Below are positions 34,670 through 44,136 of a stretch of 64,000 nt of DNA, piece by piece. The stretch's first letter is position 1; each line of letters begins with the position of its first letter. The notes beneath the pieces were generated by a model, which saw only the letters and a list, made by a program, of their open reading frames with translations, did not search any database and was not told the origin of the DNA. A program made the translations under genes and the position numbers. This DNA comes from Heterobilharzia americana (taxonomy: Eukaryota; Platyhelminthes; Trematoda; Strigeidida; Schistosomatidae): positions 47,215,998-47,279,997 of the forward strand of contig OX104129.1 of NCBI GenBank assembly GCA_944470555.2. The letters are read 5' to 3'.

Positions 34670-34775
34670 CATCAGTGATCACTGCTATGGAGTCCTATAC
34701 TAGGATAAAACAGCTACCCAGGGCTACTTCAAGGTTTTCCATGGTTTTTCGAATGAATATTATCTTAAAAAAACA
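34670..34775 (+). mobile_element. Family B fragment with degenerate hammerhead
   Basis: CACTGCTATGGAGTCCTATA, then CTAGGATAAAACAGCTACCC: core CTATGGA and AAAA, so inactive. A plus-strand tail follows. Confidence 0.7.
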
Positions 34776-34830
34776 AAATCTCCATTAAGCTCAAAAGGTA
34801 TTTCACTCAGCTTCACCCAACTTGACGATA

Positions 34831-34852
34831 CACACGTGTGTGTGTGTGTGTA
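34831..34852. repeat. CA/GT microsatellite
   Basis: CACACG followed by a (TG)n run. Confidence 0.9.
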
Positions 34853-35344
34853 CAACTTTATTTTTCGGTCAATCATGAATGATAGAATAGATAAAGAAAG
34901 AAATATCTTTTCGCCTCTTGTTTACAAATAAACCTTACGATTAGTTTTGGTAAACTAAACTTATCATCACCAGTATCAGTCCACTCTTCCCTCACATATC
35001 GATCTGTGACAGTTAGAGAAGAACAAGACGAAGAAAAGGAAACATTTCTCATAATGATTGATGACAGTTGGCTGTTTGGAATTTTCCCATAAATGTCTAA
35101 GAATCGAATCTAGTGAGATTACAACACCATATGTGTTATGCACTGGAGTTCATGCAAATAGCTGATTATCTCCCCCACCCCATAAAAATCTTCAATGTAA
35201 CCAGAAGAGAGGAGAACAGAAAGCAAACATCGAAGAAACACAAAGTACTCTTTCTTTTCTATGCGTTTTTGGATTGATTCATGCATACAATCGAAAGCTG
35301 CGTTGGAACTGATAGGAATAAGAAATATAAACCACTGAATTGTG
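34853..35344. other. Non-coding, no recognised feature
   Basis: No repeat or exon is assigned between the CA/GT microsatellite and the next family B copy. Confidence 0.4.
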
Positions 35345-35525
35345 ACTTAGTATTTCAGTGGTACCCTACTGGCCGCAGAAACAGAAGCTTCCAAGTTCGA
35401 TCCCCGTCAGGGTCATAGGTGCCCACTACTGAGGAGTCCTATACTAAGGTGAAATAACTGTCTAGCGCTCCCAGGTTTTCAATGGTTCTTCAACTGTTTT
35501 TAGTCCATGATGAATATCAACTTGA
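35345..35525 (+). mobile_element. Family B SINE with core-intact hammerhead
   Basis: Head ATTTCAGTGGTACCCTACTG, B-box AAGTTCGATCC, ribozyme 35424-35467, then the standard tail to about 35525. Confidence 0.75.
35424..35467 (+). ncRNA. Hammerhead ribozyme (family B), weak stem II
   Basis: CTGAGGA, GAAA and GTC are all present, with stem I CACTA/TAGCG partly paired. Stem II is GTCC opposite AGGT and would pair poorly, so activity is doubtful. Confidence 0.6.
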
Positions 35526-35669
35526 CATCCGTTTTAGATGAGGTGAAAATATTTTATTCGATTTGTAGGATGCGGTGTGCATTGTTCCCCTTGTTTCAAA
35601 ACTTTTTAACATATAAAATCACATAAACGATGATTGAAAAACAATCCTGAAAGTTAAGTAAATGTACTT

Positions 35670-35790
35670 GGTTTTGGCTAGCAGTTGAATACAGGACGCG
35701 CGTTTCGTCCTATCCAAGACTAATCAGTCGGACGTTCTATAACCCAGTGAGTGATCATGTTTCTACTGAGGCTGTGTAGCATAGGAAAGT
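35670..35790 (-). mobile_element. Family A (Smalpha-like) fragment, degenerate hammerhead
   Basis: Ribozyme region 35691-35731: GGACGAAACGCGCGTCCTG is perfect, but the core is CTGATTA (G8 changed). The B-box region is eroded. Confidence 0.7.
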
Positions 35791-36780
35791 CTGCTATTAA
35801 CAGATAAACTAGTTACCCAACTTATGATTCTCTAGCCTAATACCACTGTTGAATTCCTTCAAATAAGTGAAGGGAAAATTCAGCTGAGCAGTTGGTGTAT
35901 TGAAATCTCATGGGATATTTGCACCACCCAGGGGAAGCTAATTTGACTTTTCTTTGTAGCTGCATATTTGAAACTGTCAGTCGACAAGTTACTGATCTGA
36001 GTCTTATTGCGAATGGACTTCTTTGAATATTCTGTCATCGTTTTCACTCTGTTTTTCTCTTGTATTTACAAATATGCTGAATCGTACATTGAAGTGTCTT
36101 AGTCAAAGATCTTCACTCCACTTTTACTTAACTTACTCTTTCTGACTTTACATAGACAGATCACTAGCTGTGCCATTAACAAATCAACTTCAGGTACAGA
36201 GATGATATACTCTTGTTAGTCGAAGGCTCTGGTAGTATACCAGATCATCTGAATACTTTGGACAACATTTTATTGGTATTCTAGATATGGTTTCAACCCT
36301 TTGAATACCAAATCTTGCTTCAGAACTGGTTTGCATAGATGCAGGATGGACAGATTTCAAAATAAGTGGCGACATGAACAGAGAAAATCTGTCAAATCAC
36401 ACCACTTAAGGTACCGGGTTGGGGCCATACTGTTAGGCTTATCAGAGGCTGTGTGTAGTCCGCTATGGATTGTGTTTACTGTAGTGGACCAGAAAAGGCT
36501 TAACCAAAACATGATATGGATTTCTGAAGTCTCTAAATGTTGATCGGAGTTGTATAGAAAATCTTAAGCTGTATCAGTATGGTTACATGTGACAAACGAA
36601 GACTAGGGCTGATGGTTCCAGGTGATATGGTACGGAATGAGTCGCACAGGTGAGGATGTATTCATGTCTGATCTTCACTAAATTTCGAAAAGCTCAAGTT
36701 ATGTGACTATAACTTGCGTTATTTTTAGTTATGGCCTCTTCTCTTATTTCCCGCTCTTTTTGTTGTAGTGGGGCAACTTA
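35791..36780. other. Non-coding, no recognised feature
   Basis: No feature assigned. Confidence 0.4.
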
Positions 36781-36918
36781 TCAGTTACTTTAAAGACCCC
36801 CCTAACAATTGATGAGACAGCCAATTACATTATTTTATGGAACATTGCCTTCCCAGGTGAAATACCGAAACCTGGTCGATGATCTCATCAATTACTAGGA
36901 CGGTTTTTAAAGTCACTC
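36781..36918. mobile_element. Family D palindromic MITE with target duplication
   Basis: Arms TTACTTTAAAGACCCCCCTA / TAGGACGGTTTTTAAAGTCA. Flanking CAACTTA at 36774-36780 and 36919-36925. Confidence 0.8.
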
Positions 36919-36925
36919 CAACTTA

Positions 36926-37328
36926 AGTAGAATATAGTTACGCCAACCTTTTGCGTTGTTTATATTTGGTTTGTCTACATAACCGTCTACAACTATATCG
37001 AGGTAACCAAACATCTGTATAACCTGTTTTTCATAGTCCTAATTCGATCCTCATTTTTGTATTGAAAAACAGATGAATTTAAGCGATACACGGAACAGGT
37101 GTTAAAGTCATTCCTGTTGCACATGTTTCAGATATTCGAAAATTTCTGGTATCATTAAAAATATGGGATAAAAATCGGAATGTTAGCGGAAAAGATCAGT
37201 TTTAAAGTTGTTCTGTAACCGTTGTATGATAGTGGATGGTAATTTGTACCCGAAATATTATCCAGAAGACACCCTACTAATGAAATGCACAGAAATATTT
37301 CATCATCAGGCTTGTCACTTGAAAAATC
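36926..37328. other. Non-coding, no recognised feature
   Basis: No feature assigned. The left target duplication of the next family D element lies at 37322-37328. Confidence 0.4.
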
Positions 37329-37472
37329 GAGTGACGCTTTAAAGGCCATGCTGGCAATTGCTGCAATGACCAACCAGCTTTCGGTATTTCGGTTATGAAG
37401 GTGGTTATTTTTAAAATGAAGAAACATGATTGGTTATCTCAGCAGTTGCTAGGGCGACCTTTAAGGTTACGC
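37329..37472. mobile_element. Family D palindromic MITE with target duplication
   Basis: GAGTGACGCTTTAAAGGCCA at the left, GGGCGACCTTTAAGGTTACG at the right. Flanking AAAAATC at 37322-37328 and 37473-37479. Confidence 0.8.
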
Positions 37473-37499
37473 AAAAATCATGAGATACTAGGGGGTTCT

Positions 37500-37651
37500 G
37501 AAGTGACTTTAAGGGAAATTTAAAGGCTACCCTAGCAATGAATGAAATAACCCATTAGATTTCTTCATTTCTGTTAGAAAGGTAGATTTTGATAAAATAG
37601 AGAAATCCATTGGTTATTTCAGCTGTTGTTAGGGTGGCCTTTAAAGTCCCC
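37500..37651. mobile_element. Family D palindromic MITE
   Basis: GAAGTGACTTTAAGGG at the left, GGGTGGCCTTTAAAGTCCC at the right. It lies only about 20 bp from the preceding copy. Confidence 0.8.
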
Positions 37652-38084
37652 AGAATTTCGATGAGAAGTTTGTATACTGGGTTTCGAGAACTTTCGTTCA
37701 TCCTTTATATTATTCCTAGAGCTTACATATGTCAGAAACAAAAGACTGTGCTCTTAAAAATTAGCAGTTCTCATTGTTGAGACCGTGTTTTTTGGGACAG
37801 ATAGCCTCATCAGGCTAACATTAAAAAGGGAATGTGATGAGGAGATGGACTATTTCTCATTGAAGTAGACAGTCAACTTCTAACCAAAACACCATGGGCT
37901 TGAACCCCACTCCATCCAGTCGAGTTTGCATAGCCAGATACTAGTCAGCTTTGCAAATCAAACATTGTGTACTTGATTCATGACTCATCACTTGTGGAAC
38001 CTGATCTTTGTAGTGAAGTCATGATGCAGGTCAACTGCCTCCCTCAAGCTTCCATTGGCTAACTCATCTTGTTGTTAACGAGGT
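37652..38084. other. Non-coding, no recognised feature
   Basis: No feature assigned. Confidence 0.4.
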
Positions 38085-38425
38085 TCATATCTTCCTGTCG
38101 ATCACCTTCATCCAACTGATATCTACCAAAGTGTATCGCGGTTGTGTATCTCCTAGCATAGTGACCCCATTGCAAAATGATCAATAGAATTCGATCAGCC
38201 ATTAGGACTAGATGAGCTAAAGTTGGTTACCCGCCAGTGACCAATCAGTATGCCTGATCCAGTCCTATAGCAGATCAGTTGCTGCATGAATAGCTCAGTG
38301 GTAACATCTCAGACTGCAGCAATGGGTGACTTGGGTTTGAATCTCAGGCGGGACATCAGTTCCGTTAAGGTCACAGATACACCTTGCTGACGAGTGCCAA
38401 CAAGCGCGAAACCTAGGTTAATCAT
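38085..38425 (+). mobile_element. Family F SINE-like element (best copy)
   Basis: A-box-like TGAATAGCTCAGTGGTAAC at about 38288, B-box-like GGGTTTGAATCTC at about 38332, then the hammerhead-like core at 38379-38419. The upstream segment GGTTACCCGCCAGTGACCAA is shared with copies at 41.4 and 61.05 kb. The plan (pol III boxes, then ribozyme) parallels families A and B. Confidence 0.7.
38387..38419 (+). ncRNA. Hammerhead-like core (family F)
   Basis: CTGACGA, stem II GTGC/GCGC with loop CAACAA, GAAA, then the self-complementary ACCTAGGT as a loopless stem III and a T (GTT triplet). A proximal stem I is not evident, only a distal AGATA/TATCT match. Core conservation is seen; ribozyme function is inference. 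Confidence 0.5.
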
Positions 38426-38929
38426 ATCTTCCCTTTATCCAAATAACCACAAGGCTGAACTTATCAGAATCTTGTAGGAGTCATTAATGTGAGGGGAGTT
38501 TTCGATATTCCACAAAATCTCTCTCAATTTATGTTTACTACAACGTACTGTTATGTAACTCTAGGATGCATTGTCTTCTCTTCTATAATGTCACTTTCTC
38601 ATGATTTGTATGTGGACTACTAATATTCATTTAATTTAGTGAAATTTTTAAAAAATCACTGTTTGAAAATTTTCATGAATTTAAATATAACGCCTATTTA
38701 CAAATATTGATTGTACAATAAATTATGTAGATGTTTAAAATAACGTTTAAACAACTGATTTATTCCCTCACCTTTTAAAAAATCTATAATGGAGTAGAAA
38801 TTAGTGATCAGATATCTAAAAATTATATTGATAAGTAAAGGCTAACATAAAGGAGAGGTTTTTAGTTCCAATTTATCCTGAATGTCCCAAGAGGAATAAC
38901 AGACAGTACAGCAAAGTATTTTGAGGTTT
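38426..38929. other. Non-coding, no recognised feature
   Basis: No feature assigned. Confidence 0.4.
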
Positions 38930-39330
38930 ATGGGGATTTTATTTTTAAGGTAGTATTTATCACCGATTGACATTGGCTGGGAAACGATTCAAAAACCTGG
39001 AAAGAGCAATAGACAGCTGTTTCGTCTATAGTATGGGACTCTTTAGCAGTACACACCCATAATCTCGCCCCACCAGGGATCAGTTCAAACGGAACCTTCA
39101 GAGTTCACGTCGAACCCGTTAACCATTCATCCACTGGGTCGGAGGTCGGTGGTCCACGGTTTCATGCTTCTGTCAATTCTCAATATAGCGCGACTATCAT
39201 CCAGGATCTTCAGTTGAAATCCGCTTTCCTTCCGACTTGCTGACCCCACAAGTCACGGCTTCTCATTGGAATTTTGAGATATCCACCTGGAAGCATGTTA
39301 CTAATGAGCCCTATACAGTTATGTATTTTG
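38930..39330 (-). mobile_element. Family B SINE, nearly full length
   Basis: Plus-strand order is 3' end GGTTTATGGGGATTTTATTT, ribozyme 39008-39055 (minus-strand core CTAAAGA, inactive), tRNA-like head near 39130-39150, and the long 5' segment (GACTTGCTGACCCCACAAGT, GCATGTTACTAATGAG). It defines a full element of about 390 bp. Confidence 0.8.
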
Positions 39331-39545
39331 AGGTAGTATCCATCACTGACTGGTATCGATCGGGGTACAACTGAAAACCTGGAAGTACCACTGGACAGCT
39401 GTTTCTAATTGACAGAAGTAGGAAATTGTTGACTATTGAACTCCAACCCAGTGAACAAATGGTTGACACTTTCACTGTGAAACCTGAAGGTCCTGTCTGA
39501 GCTCGATCCCTGGTGGGGTGGGGTTCTGGGTGCGTAATTACAAAG
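39331..39545. mobile_element. Family B inverted chimera
   Basis: A minus-strand tail runs to CTGGACAGCTGTTTC (about 39408), where it joins directly to a plus-strand head (TTGACAGAAGTAGGAAATTG to GGTGGGGTTCTGGGTGCG). The ribozyme is split at the junction. Confidence 0.7.
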
Positions 39546-41190
39546 AGCCCACACTAATACAGTAAAGGTTAGGCAAATCTATTTCTCTTCTTAAAATGAT
39601 GCTAATCTGTAACCGACTGTTAGATTAATAGATTTCATTTTATCTTTTTTAAACCGGAAACCATTCAACTTCACAGTCTCACACATGTTTGTACACTGAA
39701 CTTTGCATTGCATCTATTAAAACCACTTTCTAGGCGCTCAGGAAGTAATAGATTAAATTTCGGAACTGTGATCTAGCTCCGATCCTTCATCTTTTAACTC
39801 TTACCAAAGTGAAATCATAGTCTCAGTGAATGGATCCAAAAAATTGTATTTTTGAAGAACTGTGAAGCAATGAAATTTATATTTTGGGCAAACAATTTTA
39901 GATGTGATCATTTTTCATTGTTATTTGCTGAAATCAGTGTCTATAGTTTGAACAACATCGGTCATCAAGCTTTAATTTGACGATAACTGATGCATCCAGT
40001 CTCGATATGTGGCACACTTATTCGAGCCAAGGAAACACTGAGAACTTCTACCATTCTTTTTTAAAGCAGACATGCATGACCACTCTCTGGAAGCAGAGTA
40101 AATCCATGAAGCTATACCACCATAATGTTCTCTGTTTCAGTGCTACCTCTGACTAAGGTGATCAACGTTTTCTGTCGCACTGACCAATACGGATTACTGG
40201 CTTATGGACAGATCTACTGGCTTCTGGTAAAAAAGCATACAGACACCTTGGGGCTGTCGTCGTAATTTATGCATACATACACTTGAGGTGAACCAAGCCC
40301 AGAGCCATCCAATCTTGCGATGAGCGGGTTACTGCCCAGGGATTGAAGAAGAATTCAGTAACCCACCCTTTCCAGCTTTTGTTATGTTACAATATAGCGT
40401 AACCAATATGTATCCTGCCCTCTACCCAAAATCTAAATTCTTTTCGAAGTGATTTCGATACATAATGAAAATTCTTTTGATATCAGTCACTTCTGAAAAA
40501 CTTCCAAATTAAATTCCGGCCAGATTATATTAGAAATACCATCCAGTCAACTTCAGCTTAGTAATAATGTCCTCATTAAGAGGCTTGAAGTTTATGGGAC
40601 AGTACTGCTGAAGATTTAGCAAGGGCACCTTTTAGTGAACTAGTATTAAGCATGCTATGCACTCCATTAAAGCACTTCTCGACTCATCTTTAATGTAGAG
40701 AATATCACTAATACCTTGGTGCATCATCACTTGAACTCTCACTAGATCGGTAGTAAATTAACTGACTGTAGTAAAGGACATTAAGACATTTATTTCCTTC
40801 CACAATTTATTGGATCCTTGTTGGTCCGTGCTTAGCATACAAAAACCTTTGCATACAGTTGTCCACATTTCACTCGAATCTTAGGTAACAGAGTATTCAG
40901 TAATATGCTGATGTGTAACAGCTCATTTTGCTGACTGATAGTATTCTTCTCCTACCTGAGAGGATCCCGTGAACACTGACAAAATAACAGATATTTACTG
41001 TAGTTGTGGTAGCTATACGGCTGAAAGTCATCATCTGTCAGCCGGGATTACCTTATTCTTCAAAAAATATCTATGTTGAACCATTAGGAACAAATTTCAC
41101 ATCATGTTAAACTGCATCATGTAGACTTCACGACTGAACTTCAGGACTACCGCTGATACCATGTAGTATTATTTTACGTACACAAACTTA
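39546..41190. other. Long non-coding stretch, no recognised feature
   Basis: About 1.6 kb without assignable repeats or exons. Confidence 0.4.
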
Positions 41191-41191
41191 T

Positions 41192-41430
41192 TTCGAACCT
41201 AATTTTCGTGCTTGTTGACACTCGTCAGCAAGGCGTATCTGCAGCCTTTAAGAAATTGATATTCTGCCTGAGATTCGAACCCACGTCTTCTATTTCTGCA
41301 GTCAGAGACGTTACCATTCAGCTATTCAGGCGTTGACTGACCTCCTGTGGGACTGGATTGTATACATTGACTGGTCACTGGCGGGTAACCAACTTCATGT
41401 TGTCCAGTCTGGAGTTCTGATTAAATTCTT
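41192..41430 (-). mobile_element. Family F element with hammerhead-like core
   Basis: Minus-strand head TGAATAGCTGAATGGTAACG, B-box GGGTTCGAATC, then 41195-41230: CTGACGA, stem II GTGT/GCAC, loop CAACAA, GAAA. Compared with the 38.4 kb copy (GTGC/GCGC) the stem has changed in both strands yet still pairs. The post-GAAA segment is ATTAGGT, so stem III is weakened. Confidence 0.7.
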
Positions 41431-41924
41431 TCGATCATTTATGCAGAATACTAATCGAACAGTTTTATTTGCATTTAACTACTTTTTAAACCTCTGAAAA
41501 AAGTACCCTTTCACTGGATTTCACAGATAAACTTTAATTCCGAACACTATCACCGTAGTGAGACAGTTTGAAATACAGGAAATAGTTTTCTGTAGAAATA
41601 ATTTCCCCGCAAATATGTGGTAATCTTTTTTCACTAATACTTTGTCTATAATTTGTATGGCCTTTACCCCCTGCTAATAAGAATATCAATCCCTTCAAAA
41701 GTTCAATGAAGTAGAAAAAAGTTGTTTTAAAACGTGAATACTTCTCAAGGTCATTTTGGTCAATACACACTTCAATCTTTTCCGAAAAAATCAATACCAG
41801 TGAAAAATAGTAACGACTGTGCAATTACATCATCCTCTTTGACAAATGCTGAAAGAGGCAACTATGATTTGCGAAATGGAAACTTTATATAGGATGTTAC
41901 GTGTCTGTTCGGTAGGAAGCCCAG
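41431..41924. other. Non-coding, no recognised feature
   Basis: Includes a 96-codon open frame on the minus strand (41534-41824) with no recognisable domain. Confidence 0.35.
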
Positions 41925-41975
41925 CTCATGGGTTTCTTGGCTGTTGGTACTCATCACCAGCGTGTACCTGAAAAT
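41925..41975 (-). repeat. Family F ribozyme-region fragment
   Basis: Minus-strand GATGAGTACCAACAGCCAAG, then GAAACCCATG, resembles the family F core and stem II. Confidence 0.45.
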
Positions 41976-42089
41976 ATGAGGACATTTTTATTTCCTCGGT
42001 GATGTTTTAGTTACTGATAGATAGTTATTTTCTGTCTTCTGTAAACTATACCTTTATTCATAGGACCGAGATTACAGTTATATTGTTGG

Positions 42090-42175
42090 TTCCAGGTGTA
42101 TCCAGCTGACAAGTCCCGAATAGGACGAAACGCATGTTTTAGATTCCACCTCTGGCCAATACTCATCACTACCAT
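42090..42175 (+). mobile_element. Truncated family A hammerhead fragment
   Basis: 42102-42142: CCAGCTGACAAGTCCCGAAT, then AGGACGAAACGCATGTTTTA. The core is CTGACAA and the triplet GTT, so inactive. Confidence 0.7.
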
Positions 42176-42429
42176 GAGGGTGTGGTTTCAGAAAATAGTT
42201 GCTAGGATGAATTTAAAGTAACAGATGAATAACTGATAAGTTTCTGATAAACTTGAATGACGATTGCAAAAATTTAGGTAGTTGAAACATTATTTAACTA
42301 CTATCTCATTTTGTCAGAAACGCTTTCAGCCTTGCTGCCACACAATCCCATTCAGGATCTGTAGTGGTGGATATTACTCACTATTCAGCCAATCAATCAA
42401 TCGGTCCACTTGAAAAGTGGGACTAATTG

Positions 42430-42780
42430 TGGATTAATTTTGGTTGAGGAATTATGAAAAGGCTGGTGGAAATGGAGAGTTATTTCATCCTAGTATGCGA
42501 CTCCTCAGCAGTGAGCGCCCATAATCCTATCTTACCACGGATCGAACCCACGACCTTCAGCTACTGTGGCCAGCACGTTACCATTGAGTCACTGGACCGG
42601 AATCCAATGGTCCATATTTCCAACTCCTGTCAGTTCACGACGTAGTGCGACCACCACCGAATGTTATCGTTGAGTGTTTGTGTTCACGGCCACCAGTTTT
42701 GCTTAACCGGTTACATCTTCTCGTTGGAACTTCAGGAATCACATCCCGAAACTAGTCACCAATGGCCAGTAGATCAACTT
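42430..42780 (-). mobile_element. Family B SINE, left arm of a palindrome
   Basis: Minus-strand head CCAGTGACTCAATGGTAACG, B-box GGGTTCGATCC, ribozyme 42472-42513 with CTGAGGA, GAAA and CTC kept but stem II GTCG/GGAT mismatched. It is almost identical, inverted, to 42950-43165. Confidence 0.8.
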
Positions 42781-42784
42781 AATT

Positions 42785-42945
42785 TGGGTGGTTTGTGGGG
42801 ATTTATTGATTTCAAGTTGATATTTACCATGGACTGACATCGGTTGGAAGAACATTGGAAACCTGGGAGCACTAGACGGCTCTTTCGCCCTAGTATGGGA
42901 CTCATCAGTATTGCGCACAGGTGGCCCCGTCGGGGATCATTGGTG
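42785..42945 (-). mobile_element. Family B tail and ribozyme
   Basis: Begins at the 3' end segment GGTTTGTGGGGATTTATTGA and runs through the ribozyme (42870-42915) to about GGCCCCGTCGGGGATC. The head is replaced by the next, opposed copy. Confidence 0.75.
42870..42915 (-). ncRNA. Hammerhead ribozyme (family B), core intact
   Basis: Minus strand: CTGATGA, stem II GTCC/GGGC with one G-U, GAAA, GTC; stem I CAATA/TAGTG pairs at four of five positions. Stem III AGAG/CCGT pairs badly, so activity is uncertain. Confidence 0.55.
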
Positions 42946-42949
42946 ACTG

Positions 42950-43204
42950 GATTTGAAAGGTGGTTCTCGAAGTATTAATGAGAAGTCGTGACCGGTGAAG
43001 CAAAACTGGTGGTCGTGGACACAAACACTCAACGATAACATTCGGTGGTGGTCACACTACGTCGTGAACTGACAGGAGTTGGAAATATGGACCATTGGAT
43101 TCCGGTCCAGTGACTCAATGGTAACATGCTAGCCATGGAACCTGAAGGTGCTGAATTTGATCCAAGGCAACGTGGGGTCATGGGCGCACACTGCTGTGGA
43201 GTTG
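42950..43204 (+). mobile_element. Family B SINE, 5' part, split by LINE copy 3
   Basis: Plus-strand 5' segment, head CCAGTGACTCAATGGTAACA, then GTGGGGTCATGGGCGCACAC and CTGC at the ribozyme start, interrupted at TGTGGAGTTG (43195-43204). The remainder resumes at 46654. Confidence 0.85.
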
Positions 43205-43214
43205 CATGATCGTT

Positions 43215-44104
43215 ATTATTATTAATCGCTTGGGTTCCTAATGGAACATAGGGCTTCAGTAGCATGTCTCCATTACACTCGGTTCTCTGCAATCTTTTCA
43301 ACCTGGCTCCACGACAGCCCAGAAGCTCTCATTTCCTTCTCGCACGATCTCCTCCATGTCACCCTTCACCTCGGACGCCCAACTCGTCGTTTCCCATCTG
43401 GGTTCCACTCGAGTGCCTGGCCTGGCGTGTGATGTCCCCAGTTGGCCTTCTCAATGTATGCCCAATCCATTTCCACTTTCTTCTTCTACATATTTGTTGA
43501 GCGATAGCTTCCTGGTTGGTTCGTTCCCAAGCAGAGTTCCTTGTTGCTTATTCTGACTATTCTGGCCATCTGATCTTCAGTAAGGAGCCAGCGTAGGCAG
43601 CTGTTGATGAATGTCTGTAGTTTGTTGGAAATCCCTTTCGTATCGTGCCAAGTCTCTCAACCATACAGAAGCACTGACTTGACGTTGGTATTGAAAATCC
43701 GAATCTTTCTCCACATGCTGAGTGCAGAAGATCTTCACACTAGTTTCAGGCTAATGAGCGCCTGTCTTGCTTTTCCGATCCTGGCTTTGATGTCCACGTC
43801 TGTGCCGCCTGTAGTTGAAACAGTGCTGCCTAGATAGGTGAAAGAGGCTAAGTCTCTCAACCATCATATAGAAGCATTGACTTGACTGACTCAGTGTTGA
43901 AAATCCGAATCTTGTTCTCACTGTATGCTGAGTGCAGATCTCCACACTGGTTTCAGATCAATGAAAGCCTGTCTTGCTATTCCGATGCTTGCAGGCTTTG
44001 ATGTCCTCGTGTGTGTCATCTGTAGTTGAAACGATGCTGCCTAAGTAGGTGTAGATGAAAGAGACTACTTCCTTTGAGTTTCTCCCATTGATGGTGATTG
44101 GTGT

Positions 44105-44136
<32 letters not shown>

